Source of the DNA: Solimonas sp040754295
Lineage (GTDB): Bacteria; Pseudomonadota; Gammaproteobacteria; Nevskiales; Nevskiaceae
Direction: 5' to 3'
NCBI GenBank assembly: GCA_040754295.1
Contig: JBFMCQ010000010.1
Coordinates: 1-64,000, forward strand
DNA length: 64,000 bases
Part shown: positions 17,670 to 27,538 of the stretch, in pieces
How positions within the stretch are numbered: position 1 is the stretch's first letter
How the letters are laid out: every line of letters begins with the position of its first letter
Position numbers and translations under genes: made by a program
The notes under the pieces: model-generated
Databases searched by the model: none
What the model was told of the DNA's origin: nothing
What the model saw: only the letters and a program-made list of their open reading frames with translations

Positions 17670-18743
17670 GTGACGACGAGACGCTGCACGATGCTCGCGG
17701 TCGCGATGGGCCTGTCGGCCTGCGCGACGCTCGAGGCGGATCCGCCGCTGCCCACGGTTGCCGGTGCGGTGAGCGTCGCCGAACGCTGGCAGACCGTGCG
17801 CGACGAGATCGACAACGTCGACTCGGTCGCGAGCTGGCACGCCGCCGATGGCGCGCACTGGCTGATCGCGACCGCCAAGGAAACCGACCGCCTGCTGATC
17901 CACGACGCGACGACCGGTGCGCCGATCCGCAAGTTCGGTACACCCGGGACCGGCGCAGGGCAGTTCGACCGGCCCAACGGCGTGTTCGTGATCGACGATC
18001 TGGCCTTCGTCGTCGAGCGCGACAACCGGCGCGTGCAACTGCTGCAGTTGCCGGACTTCGACTCGCTGCTGCGGTTCGGCGACGATGTGCTGCGCAAGCC
18101 CTACGGCCTGTGGGTGCACAAGCTCGCCAGCGGCGACTACCGGGTCTACGTGACCGACAACTACGAGACGGCTAACGAGCAGGTACCGCCGGCGGCCGAA
18201 CTCGACCGGCGCGTCCAGCAGTTCCTCGTGCGCAGGACCGCGGACGGCTGGCGCGCGGGGCGCGAGCGCGCCTTCGGCGCCACCGAGGGTCTGGGCGTGC
18301 TCAACGTCGTCGAGTCGATCTGGGGCGACCCGACGCACGGCCGCCTGCTGATCGCCGACGAGGAGGAATCCCGCCAGCGCAACATCAAGGTCTACGGCTT
18401 CGACGGTCGCTACACGGGTCGCCGCGTCGGCGCCGGCGTGTTCCACTTCCAGCCCGAGGGCATCGCGCTGTACGCCTGCACCGACGGCAGCGGCTGGTGG
18501 CTGGCGACCGACCAGGGCAAGCAGGAAAACTTCTTCCACCTGTTCGACCGCCGCACGCTCGAGTACCACGGCAGCTTCGGCAGCCCGAGCGTGCGCAACA
18601 CCGACGGCATCTGGCTGACGCAGACGCCGATGCCGGGATTCGAGCACGGCGCGCTCTACGCCGTGCACGACGACGGCAGTGTCGCCGCCTTCGACCTCGG
18701 CCGCGTGCTCGATGCACTCGGCGTGGCGCGCTGCGCGCCGTAA
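17670..18743 (+). CDS. phytase-like beta-propeller lipoprotein
   Basis: A 357-residue protein with lipobox LSAC near residue 18, so probably anchored in the outer membrane. The mature part shows beta-propeller blades with motifs seen in alkaline (BPP) phytases and related 3-phytases: DNVDSVASWHA, GTPGTGAGQFDRPNGV, VERDNRRVQL and LLIADEEESRQRNIKVY. Acidic residues that bind Ca2+ and phosphate in BPP phytases appear conserved, but I cannot align them rigorously. GTG 17670 is preceded by GAAGG and chosen over GTG 17661. The gene lies 11 bases after the TonB receptor gene and is followed by a PhoX-like gene. Release of phosphate from phytate or similar esters is the likely role. Confidence 0.72.
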   Translation: MTTRRCTMLAVAMGLSACATLEADPPLPTVAGAVSVAERWQTVRDEIDNVDSVASWHAADGAHWLIATAKETDRLLIHDATTGAPIRKFGTPGTGAGQFDRPNGVFVIDDLAFVVERDNRRVQLLQLPDFDSLLRFGDDVLRKPYGLWVHKLASGDYRVYVTDNYETANEQVPPAAELDRRVQQFLVRRTADGWRAGRERAFGATEGLGVLNVVESIWGDPTHGRLLIADEEESRQRNIKVYGFDGRYTGRRVGAGVFHFQPEGIALYACTDGSGWWLATDQGKQENFFHLFDRRTLEYHGSFGSPSVRNTDGIWLTQTPMPGFEHGALYAVHDDGSVAAFDLGRVLDALGVARCAP

Positions 18744-18759
18744 CCGGAGAATCGTCGCC

Positions 18760-20097
18760 ATGATCGACCGCAGAGGTTTTCTGCAGCAGGCCGGCGGCGC
18801 CGTTGCCGCCGCCTTCGGCGGCTGGCAGCAGGTGCTGGCTCAGGTGCCGGGCACCGGCACAGCGCATGCGCTCAGACCCGATCCGCACGGCATCCTCGAG
18901 CTGCCGGAGGGCTTCGCCTACACCGTGCTGTCGCGTGCCGGCGACGAGATGGACGACGGCCTGCTGGTCCCCGGCGGCTGCGACGGCATGGCCGCGTTCG
19001 CCGGTGCCAGTGGTCGCATCGTGCTGGTGCGCAACCACGAGCTGGACGCGATCCGCGGCCCGCTCGCCGGCACCGCCTTCGGCCGCGGCGATGCACGGCT
19101 GTCGCGCATCCGGCGCGAGCGGCTCTACGACGCCGGCGGCGAGGGTCCGGCCTACGGCGGCACGACGACGCTGGTCCTCGATCCCGGTGCGCGGCGCGTC
19201 GAGCGCCAGCACCTGAGTCTGGGCGGCACGCTGCGCAACTGCGCCGGCGGCGCCACGCCCTGGGGTTCGTGGCTGAGCTGCGAGGAAAGCCTGCAGTCCG
19301 TCGATGCGCGCCATGCGCGCGACCACGGTTACGTTTTCGAAGTGCCGGCGCGCGAGCGCGGGCTGGTGCAGGCGCAGCCGCTCACCGCGCTGGGCCGCTT
19401 CAATCACGAGGCGGCGGCGATCGACCCGGAGAGCGGCATCGTCTATCTGACCGAGGACCGCCCGGACGGGCTGTTCTACCGCCTGGTCCCGCACGAGCGC
19501 GGGCGGCTTGCGGCCGGCGGCCGCCTGCAGGCGCTGGCGATCGTGGACTGGTCCGCGGCCGATACGCGCGGCTGGCACGCCGGCGCCGCCTGCGAGCCGG
19601 GGCGCGCGTATCGCGCGCGCTGGATCGATCTCGAACGGGTCGAGGCGCCGGACGACGATCTGCGCCAGCGCGGTCATGCCTCCGGCGCGGCCCTGTTCGC
19701 GCGTGGCGAGGGCATGTGGTGGGGACAGCGCGAACTGTTCTTCGCCTGCACCAGCGGCGGTGCGGCGCAGGCCGGCCAGATCTTCCGCTATCGGCCGGAC
19801 GCCGACGGCGGCACCCTGACCCTGTTCGTCGAGTCCGCCGAGCCGGCGCGCTTTGCCAACGCCGACAATCTCACCGTCGCGCCCTGGGGCGATCTGATCG
19901 TCTGCGAGGATGCGGATCGCGCCTGCCAGCTGGTCGGCGTGCGCCCGGACGGCAGCCTCTACACGCTGGCGCGCAATCCTTACAACGATTCCGAGCTTGC
20001 CGGCGTCTGTTTCGCGCCGGACGGCCGCACGCTGTTCGTCAACGTGCAGTGGGCCGGCCTGACGCTGGCGATCACCGGGCCCTTCGAGACGCTCTGA
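18760..20097 (+). CDS. PhoX-like (DUF839) secreted phosphatase
   Basis: A 445-residue protein starting with a twin-arginine-type signal (DRRGFLQQAGGAVAAAFGGW), hence exported folded. The body matches PhoX/DUF839 proteins: LVRNHELD, GGTTTLVLD, a CAGGATPWGSWLSCEES segment with metal-binding Glu, and GRFNHEAAAIDPESG. PhoX enzymes are Ca2+- and Fe-dependent alkaline phosphatases. ATG 18760 is preceded by a GGAGA-like site. The operon with the TonB receptor and phytase-like lipoprotein indicates scavenging of organic phosphate. No Pho box is evident in the window, so phosphate control is only presumed. Confidence 0.85.
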   Translation: MIDRRGFLQQAGGAVAAAFGGWQQVLAQVPGTGTAHALRPDPHGILELPEGFAYTVLSRAGDEMDDGLLVPGGCDGMAAFAGASGRIVLVRNHELDAIRGPLAGTAFGRGDARLSRIRRERLYDAGGEGPAYGGTTTLVLDPGARRVERQHLSLGGTLRNCAGGATPWGSWLSCEESLQSVDARHARDHGYVFEVPARERGLVQAQPLTALGRFNHEAAAIDPESGIVYLTEDRPDGLFYRLVPHERGRLAAGGRLQALAIVDWSAADTRGWHAGAACEPGRAYRARWIDLERVEAPDDDLRQRGHASGAALFARGEGMWWGQRELFFACTSGGAAQAGQIFRYRPDADGGTLTLFVESAEPARFANADNLTVAPWGDLIVCEDADRACQLVGVRPDGSLYTLARNPYNDSELAGVCFAPDGRTLFVNVQWAGLTLAITGPFETL

Positions 20098-20111
20098 GGC
20101 GCGCAGCGCTT

Positions 20112-20139
20112 GATCTTCGCCGGGGGCGTCGCGAAGATC
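20112..20139 (+). promoter_or_regulatory. hairpin directly before the ROK kinase start
   Basis: GATCTTCGC (20112-20120) and GCGAAGATC (20131-20139) form a perfect 9-bp stem with a 10-base loop, ending five bases before ATG 20145. There is no T-run, so it is a poor intrinsic terminator. Its 3' arm contains the only ribosome-binding-site-like GAAG, so it could limit translation of the kinase or protect the 3' end of the phosphatase message. Confidence 0.45.
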
Positions 20140-20144
20140 GCGCG

Positions 20145-21068
20145 ATGCGCATCGGTATCGATCTGGGCGGCACCAAGACCGAGGGCATCGTCATGGGGCC
20201 GGGCTCGCGAATACTCGCGCGCCGGCGCGTACCGACGACGGCCGGCGACTACGACGCGGCGCTGTCCACGATCGTCGCGCTGGTGCACGCGCTGGAGCGC
20301 GACGTCGGCGCCGGCGGCCTGCCGGTCGGTGTGGGCACGCCCGGCGCGCGCTCGCGCGCGACCGGGCGCATGAAGAACTGCAACTCGACCTGGCTGAACG
20401 ATCGGCCGCTGCTCGAAGACCTCGAAGCGCGGCTCGGTGCACGCGTGCGCATCGCCAACGACGCCGACTGTCTCGCCCTCTCCGAAGCCAGCGACGGCGC
20501 CGCCGCCGGCGCGCGCTGCGTGTTCGGCGCGATTCTCGGCACCGGCGTCGGCGGCGGCATCGTCGTCGACGGCCGGCTCCTCTCGGGTCCCAACGCGATC
20601 GCCGGCGAGTGGGGGCATAACCCGCTGCCGTGGCCGCGGCCCGAGTGGGACGAAGTGCCCGGACCGCTCGGCTGGGACGGCCGCCACGGCGCGATCGAGG
20701 CGTGGTGCAGCGGCCCGGGGTTGGCCGACGATCACGCCCGCGTGACCGGCGAGCGCCTGCGCGGCGAGGACATCGTCGAGCGATCGGAACGCGGCGACGC
20801 AGCCGCGCAAGCCACGCTCGCGCGCTGGGAGGACCGCCTCGCGCGCGCGTTCGCCAGCGTCATCAACCTGCTCGATCCCGACGTCATCGTCGTCGGCGGC
20901 GGGCTGTCGCGCATCGCGCGGCTGTACCGCAACCTGCCGCGGCTGTGGTCCGACTGGGTGTTCTCCGACCACGTCGACACGCAGCTGCTACCGGCGCAGC
21001 ATGGCGACGCCAGCGGCGTGCGCGGCGCCGCCTGGTTATGGCCGGAGGCTCAGTCCGGCATCGCCTGA
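20145..21068 (+). CDS. ROK-family sugar kinase (fructokinase/NagK-like), zinc site lost
   Basis: A 307-residue cytoplasmic kinase with the ROK fold: N-terminal phosphate loop IGIDLGGTKTEG, catalytic region IANDADCLALSE, and GTGVGGGIVVDG. GEWGHNPLPW resembles Mak fructokinase and NagK, which phosphorylate hexoses or N-acetylhexosamines with ATP. In those enzymes the next stretch is a Cys-rich zinc site (CxCGxxGCxE). Here the aligned segment reads PLGWDGRHGAIE, with all three Cys replaced, so zinc binding at that site is unlikely while the rest is intact. It lies 47 bases after the PhoX-like gene and may be cotranscribed. Confidence 0.85.
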   Translation: MRIGIDLGGTKTEGIVMGPGSRILARRRVPTTAGDYDAALSTIVALVHALERDVGAGGLPVGVGTPGARSRATGRMKNCNSTWLNDRPLLEDLEARLGARVRIANDADCLALSEASDGAAAGARCVFGAILGTGVGGGIVVDGRLLSGPNAIAGEWGHNPLPWPRPEWDEVPGPLGWDGRHGAIEAWCSGPGLADDHARVTGERLRGEDIVERSERGDAAAQATLARWEDRLARAFASVINLLDPDVIVVGGGLSRIARLYRNLPRLWSDWVFSDHVDTQLLPAQHGDASGVRGAAWLWPEAQSGIA

Positions 21069-21205
21069 GCGTTGGAGTAGGCGATGAGGCCGCGGATCAC
21101 GCGCTACGCCGGAGCGCAGCACGCCTTGGAAGATCGTGCACGCCGGGCATCGGAGCGCCCGCCGACGCGGTCGCGGCCCCCCGGGGGGCGCCGTGCGACG
21201 TTCAA

Positions 21206-21754
21206 TCAGAATGCCGGCTTCTTCTTCGCGCTGTCGTAGCGCTCGATCGTGCTTTCGATCGTCTTCATCGCGTCCTTCGGTCCGTGCCAGCCTTTGACCT
21301 TGACCCACTTGCCTTTCTCGAGATCCTTGTAGTGCTCGAAGAAGTGCTGGATCTGGTCGCGGATCAGATCGGGCAGCTCGCGCACGCTGTTGATCTGCTT
21401 GTACAGCGGGCTGACCTTGTTGGTCGGTACGACGACGAGCTTCTCGTCGGTGCCGGCTTCGTCTTCCATTTCCAGCATGCCGATCGGCCGGCAGTTGATC
21501 ACGCAGCCGGGCAGCAGCTGCATCGGCATCATCACCAGCGCATCGAGCGGATCGCCGTCACCGCAGAGCGTGTGCGGCACGAAGCCGTAGTTGCACGGAT
21601 AGCGCATCGGCGTTGTCAGCAGCCGGTCGACGTAGATCGCCCCCGACGTCTTATCCACCTCGTACTTCACCGGCTCGCTGTTCATCGGGATTTCCACGAT
21701 GACGTTGATGTCGTTCGGCACGTCCTTGCCGGTCGGTACGAGATTCCAGCTCAT
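21206..21754 (-). CDS. ppa: inorganic pyrophosphatase (soluble, family I)
   Basis: Hydrolyses PPi to phosphate in the cytoplasm with Mg2+. The 182-residue length is usual for bacterial family I enzymes. Family motifs are visible: EIPMNSEPVKYEVDK, the signature DGDPLDALV, and the substrate-binding GWHGPKDA near the C-terminus. ATG 21754 is preceded by AGGAG. The gene sits downstream of the membrane pyrophosphatase on the same strand, with a repeat-rich spacer between. Confidence 0.96.
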   Translation of the reverse strand: MSWNLVPTGKDVPNDINVIVEIPMNSEPVKYEVDKTSGAIYVDRLLTTPMRYPCNYGFVPHTLCGDGDPLDALVMMPMQLLPGCVINCRPIGMLEMEDEAGTDEKLVVVPTNKVSPLYKQINSVRELPDLIRDQIQHFFEHYKDLEKGKWVKVKGWHGPKDAMKTIESTIERYDSAKKKPAF

Positions 21755-21860
21755 GAAGCCACTCCTGCGCGTTATGGTGGAAAAAAAGCGCGCAAGTATA
21801 GCGAACGGCGAAAAAGCGGTTGCGGGTTGCAGGAGCCGAGGCTTCTGTTCCGCGACCGGC

Positions 21861-21985
21861 AACCGGCAACCGCTTCTTGCTACAACAGCGGCACCATCAA
21901 CAGCGCGACGATGTTGATGATCTTGATCAGCGGGTTGATCGCCGGCCCGGCCGTGTCCTTGTAGGGATCGCCGACGGTGTCGCCG
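21861..21985. repeat. duplicated contig end left of gap (copy of 22086-22210)
   Basis: These ~125 bases, containing the last codons of hppA (stop at 21880-21882), recur on the other side of the 100-N gap. The gap size and the exact terminal match indicate two overlapping contig ends scaffolded without merging, not a biological repeat. Confidence 0.9.
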
Positions 21986-22085
21986 NNNNNNNNNNNNNNN
22001 NNNNNNNNNNNNNNNNNNNNNNNNNNNNNNNNNNNNNNNNNNNNNNNNNNNNNNNNNNNNNNNNNNNNNNNNNNNNNNNNNNNNN
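21986..22085. other. assembly gap of 100 N
   Basis: Exactly 100 N, the usual placeholder for an unknown gap. It falls between two copies of the same hppA 3' sequence, so the true distance is probably zero or negative. Confidence 0.99.
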
Positions 22086-22106
22086 GCAACCGGCAACCGC
22101 TTCTTG

Positions 22107-24116
<2,010 letters not shown>

Positions 24117-24327
24117 CGGAGAAACCTCCTGTGATTTGCGTTCGGAACGAGGTGTGCCGCGGCATTGAGCTGCCGTCTATGGCGGATGTTGTCGTGCTGC
24201 CTAACTCCCGGTTTATTCGACGATTGCCCAGACCTGGGCCGCCCGGACTATCGCACGAAGCCGGGGACAGGGGCAATCGCGCCGGCGCGTCGGGCTTCAA
24301 CCCGACATGCGCGAGTGCAGGGCCGAC
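24117..24327. other. intergenic region with REP-like half element
   Basis: About 210 bases between the PPi-PFK 3' end and the hppA 5' end. It holds a self-complementary GTCGGGCTTCAACCCGAC at 24289-24306, related to the REP-like element at 13-68, and presumably the hppA promoter. No gene is apparent. Confidence 0.5.
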
Positions 24328-25590
24328 TTACCTGAGCTGGAACTCGCGCCCGGTTTTCTTCGGCACGGCGGCGTTCTTCAGCCTGACGTACCGCGGCAGG
24401 CCGTTCTCGTACGGCGGGTAGTCCTCGCCCTCGATCAGCGGCGCCAGATAGCGCCGGCAGGCCTCGGTGATGTGGAAGCCGTCGCCGCGGATGTACTCGC
24501 GCGGCATCTTCTTCTCGACGTTGGCGACCTGTTCGAGCGGTGCGCTGCCGGTCGTCCAGCGGTACGGCGCGTCGCTTTGCCGCTCGATCGTCACCATCAC
24601 GCCCGACTTGCCGGCGAGCGCGAGCTCGACGGCAGCCTTGCCGACCGCATACGACTGCTCGACGTCGGTCTTCGAGGCGATGTGGCGCGCGGCGCGCATC
24701 AGGTAATCCGCGATCGCGTAGTGGTGCTTGTAACCGAGCCCGTCCTTGACCCGCTGCGCCAGCAGCGGCGCCAGTCCGCCGAGCTGGACGTGCCCGAAGG
24801 CGTCGGTCGTGCCGGCTTCCGACAGGAACCTGCCGTCGGGCGTGCGCAGGCCTTCGCTGGCGACGATCGCGCAGTAGCCGTGCACCTTCACTGCGCGGTC
24901 GACGGCGCCGAGGAACGCGGCCTCGTCGAAGACGATCTCGGGAAACAGGATCAGCTGCGGCGCATCGCCGTCGTGCTCGGCGGCAAGTCCGCCGGCCGCG
25001 GCCGTCCAGCCGGCGTGGCGGCCCATGACTTCGAGGATGAACACCTTCGTCGAGGTCTTCGCCATGCTGGCGACGTCGAAGCCCGCCTCGCGGATCGACA
25101 CCGCGGTGTACTTGGCCACCGAGCCGAAGCCGGGACTGCAGTCGGTCAGCGGCAGGTCGTTGTCCATGGTCTTCGGGATGTGGATCGCCTGCACCGGATA
25201 GCCGAGCTTCTCGCCGAGCTGGCTGACCTTGAGGCAGGTGTCGGCGGAATCGCCGCCGCCGTTGTAGAAGAAGTAGCCGATGTCGTGCGCCTTGAACACT
25301 TCGATCAGGCGCTCGTACTCGGCCTGGTTCTTGTCGAAGCCCTTGAGCTTGTAGCGGCACGAGCCGAATGCGCCCGACGGCGTATGCCGCAGCGCGGCGA
25401 TCGCGGCGTCGGACTCCTGCGCGGTGTCGATCAGATCCTCGGTGAGCGCGCCGATGATGCCGTTGCGGCCGGCGTACACGGTGCCGATCTGCTCGCGGTG
25501 GCGGCGCGCGGTCTCGATGACGGCCTGGGCCGAGGCATTGATCACCGCGGTGACACCGCCGGACTGGGCGTAGAAGGCGTTGCGGGGCAT
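24328..25590 (-). CDS. pfp: pyrophosphate-dependent 6-phosphofructokinase
   Basis: Phosphorylates fructose 6-phosphate using PPi, reversibly, in glycolysis. It has 420 residues. The phosphoryl-donor loop reads GGGDS at 111-115, with Asp114 where ATP-dependent enzymes have Gly, and the next motif is PKTMDND at 139-145, with Lys140 instead of the Gly of ATP enzymes. Both mark PPi specificity. The sugar-phosphate motif MGRHAGW is present. ATG 25590 has a GGAGG site eight bases upstream. It is divergent from adk and next to the two pyrophosphatase genes, so PPi consumption and recycling are grouped here. Confidence 0.94.
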   Translation of the reverse strand: MPRNAFYAQSGGVTAVINASAQAVIETARRHREQIGTVYAGRNGIIGALTEDLIDTAQESDAAIAALRHTPSGAFGSCRYKLKGFDKNQAEYERLIEVFKAHDIGYFFYNGGGDSADTCLKVSQLGEKLGYPVQAIHIPKTMDNDLPLTDCSPGFGSVAKYTAVSIREAGFDVASMAKTSTKVFILEVMGRHAGWTAAAGGLAAEHDGDAPQLILFPEIVFDEAAFLGAVDRAVKVHGYCAIVASEGLRTPDGRFLSEAGTTDAFGHVQLGGLAPLLAQRVKDGLGYKHHYAIADYLMRAARHIASKTDVEQSYAVGKAAVELALAGKSGVMVTIERQSDAPYRWTTGSAPLEQVANVEKKMPREYIRGDGFHITEACRRYLAPLIEGEDYPPYENGLPRYVRLKNAAVPKKTGREFQLR

Positions 25591-25776
25591 GTGCGGGCCT
25601 CCGGGTTCAGTGGGGCGCTCAAGTGTATGCGCGGATTCCGCAGCCCGCAGGCGCGCGCAGCGGCTGCCTCGAAGATTGACGACGGCCGCTGCCGGCGGGT
25701 ACTTTTGCCGGTTCGCGCGACCCACCATCAGCGGCCACGGGCTGCAAATCACTTACGATACAGAGGTTTACCCGAA

Positions 25777-26340
25777 ATGAGACTGGTTCTGCTGGGGGCG
25801 CCCGGCTCAGGCAAGGGCACGCAGGGCGAAAAGCTGGTCGCGCACTTCGGCATCCCGAAGATCTCCACCGGCGACGCGTTGCGGGCCGCCGTGGCCGCGG
25901 CCACCGAGCTGGGCACGAAGGCGAAGAGCGCCATGGACGCCGGCCAGCTCGTCGCCAACGAGATCGTCATCGGCATCGTCGAGGAGCGCCTCGGCCAGCC
26001 GGATGCGCAGAAAGGATTCATTCTCGACGGCTTTCCGCGCAACACCGCGCAGGCGCAGGTGCTCGATGGCATGTTGCAGCGCCTCGGCCAGCCGGCCATC
26101 GACAAGGCCGTGCACCTGCAGGTCGACGACGAAGAGATCATCAAGCGCCTGCTCGACCGCGCCCAGAAGGAAGGCCGCGCCGACGACCGCGAAGACGTGA
26201 TCCGCCACCGCATCAAGGTCTACAACGACGAAACCCATCCGCTGCTGGACTACTACCGCGCCCAGAACAAGCTGGTGACGGTGCACGGCGTCGGTGGACT
26301 CGACGAGATCTTCCAGCGGATCCTGGACGTGCTCGCATAG
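25777..26340 (+). CDS. adk: adenylate kinase (short form)
   Basis: Interconverts ATP, ADP and AMP in the cytoplasm. P-loop GAPGSGKGTQ at residues 7-16, AMP-binding STGDALRAA, DGFPRN, and DREDVIRHRIKVY in the LID region. At 187 residues it is the short bacterial form without the zinc-bearing LID insertion. ATG 25777 follows an AGAGG site. A near copy of its 3' end is fused to an rnd fragment at 27056-27323. Two 17-base repeats inside the gene (25985-26001 and 26081-26097) match the breakpoint of that copy. Confidence 0.96.
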   Translation: MRLVLLGAPGSGKGTQGEKLVAHFGIPKISTGDALRAAVAAATELGTKAKSAMDAGQLVANEIVIGIVEERLGQPDAQKGFILDGFPRNTAQAQVLDGMLQRLGQPAIDKAVHLQVDDEEIIKRLLDRAQKEGRADDREDVIRHRIKVYNDETHPLLDYYRAQNKLVTVHGVGGLDEIFQRILDVLA

Positions 26341-26451
26341 CGCGCAGCGCCGGCGCGCCGCACCGCGGAAGCTGCGTGCCGGCAGCTTTGACAGCCGGTC
26401 GATCCTCGTGGACGATGCGCCTTCCCGTTAACCAAAACCGGGGGGCTTGGC

Positions 26452-26763
26452 ATGCAAGGTGCGAGATGGACGGTGACGCTGTATCTGCTCGGATTTCTCG
26501 GGGTGTTCGTCTGGGCGGCGCTGGCCGACCCCGGCCTGGCGGGGTTTTTCGCCGTGCTGCGCGAACCCTGGGGCCTGGTGGTCACCCTGGACTTCCTGTT
26601 CGGCTGCCTGCTGTTGACCTGGCTGATCTACTTCATCGAGGGCTCGGCCCGGGCCGCGCTGGCCTGGGGCGTGGCGCTGTTCGTGATCGGCAACATCGTC
26701 GGCGCGATCTATCTGCTGACCCGGCTCGAAAGGCTTCGCGAGCGCCTGGCACCGGCCGGCTGA
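26452..26763 (+). CDS. small three-helix membrane protein, unknown function
   Basis: A 103-residue protein with three predicted membrane helices (about residues 7-25, 40-62 and 68-88) and a basic C-terminal tail. A GGGGGG run lies just upstream of ATG 26452. I do not recognise the family. It follows adk by about 110 bases containing a weak hairpin (26370-26391). Confidence 0.7.
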   Translation: MQGARWTVTLYLLGFLGVFVWAALADPGLAGFFAVLREPWGLVVTLDFLFGCLLLTWLIYFIEGSARAALAWGVALFVIGNIVGAIYLLTRLERLRERLAPAG

Positions 26764-26801
26764 ACGGATGACGACCTTCGGATTCGTCAGCCGGCGTAGC
26801 C

Positions 26802-27055
26802 CTACGGCAGGGCGTTGAGCAGGGCCGCGCCACAGACCTCGCGCCGCCAGCCGCGCAGCACGTTGACCGGCGCAGCGCCGCCTTCGCGCACCAGCCGCAC
26901 CAGATCGGCCTTGGGCGCGAGATAGCCCGGCGGCAGGCCCAGCGCCTGCGCCCGCGTCAGCACGATGCCCTGCAGCAGCCTGAGCAGGATCTTGCCGGCG
27001 GCGTCGAGCTCCTCGTCGCGCGCATAGATGCGCTCCGGCTCCGTCAGGGCCTTGT
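26802..27055 (-). pseudogene. 3' fragment of ribonuclease D gene
   Basis: Near-identical to the last ~250 bases of rnd at 33220-33470, on the same strand. The extreme end differs: it encodes CGAALLNALP where rnd encodes CGSALLEALP. There is no 5' part. At 27055 the match to rnd stops and an adk fragment begins. Confidence 0.85.
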
Positions 27056-27323
27056 CGAGGAGCGCCTCGGCCAGCCGGCCATCGACAAGGCCGTGCACCT
27101 GCAGGTCGACGACGAAGAGATCATCAAGCGCCTGCTCGACCGCGCCCAGAAGGAAGGCCGCGCCGACGACCGCGAAGACGTGATCCGCCACCGCATCAAG
27201 GTCTACAACGACGAAACCCATCCGCTGCTGGACTACTACCGCGCCCAGAACAAGCTGGTGACGGTGCACGGCGTCGGTGGACTCGACGAGATTTTCCGGC
27301 GGATCCTCGATGCGCTGAAGTAA
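27056..27323 (+). pseudogene. 3' fragment of adenylate kinase gene, internally deleted
   Basis: Encodes the C-terminal ~80 residues of Adk, then diverges at the end (RRILDALK against QRILDVLA). The junction matches the first copy of a 17-base repeat in adk (25985-26001) and then continues as after the second copy (26081-26097). A deletion between direct repeats, or an assembly graph jump at that repeat, would produce this. No start codon or promoter serves it. Confidence 0.8.
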
Positions 27324-27538
27324 GGCGCGGGCGGCAGCGACGAGGGCACGCGCGTGGCCCCTCGTTGTTTGCGTCGACCTCCTGGCACGGCGCTTGCTAG
27401 AGGTTGCGCCGTGCGCGCGCCGGGTGGCGCCGCGCTTTTCCAGGGACAACGACGTCCTCGCCGCCGCGGATGCGGGCGGCGCGGGGCGTTGCACCTCGCG
27501 CGGCCGGTCCCCGACGGTTGGGGCGCAGGGGGGCGGCG
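27324..27538. other. upstream region of the sensor kinase, no gene seen
   Basis: About 215 bases of very high GC. No convincing reading frame or promoter is visible. The kinase's ribosome-binding site AGGGGGG is at the right end. Confidence 0.4.

Noticed and set aside
15388..17943. 851-residue open frame antisense to the TonB receptor and phytase-like genes
   Set aside because: It mirrors the codon structure of the real genes in a high-GC genome, is Ala/Arg/Val-rich without motifs, and covers their ends and the gap between them.
26370..26391. Hairpin after adk as an intrinsic terminator
   Set aside because: A stem exists (AAGCTGC with GCAGCTT) but no T-run follows, so termination is not supported.
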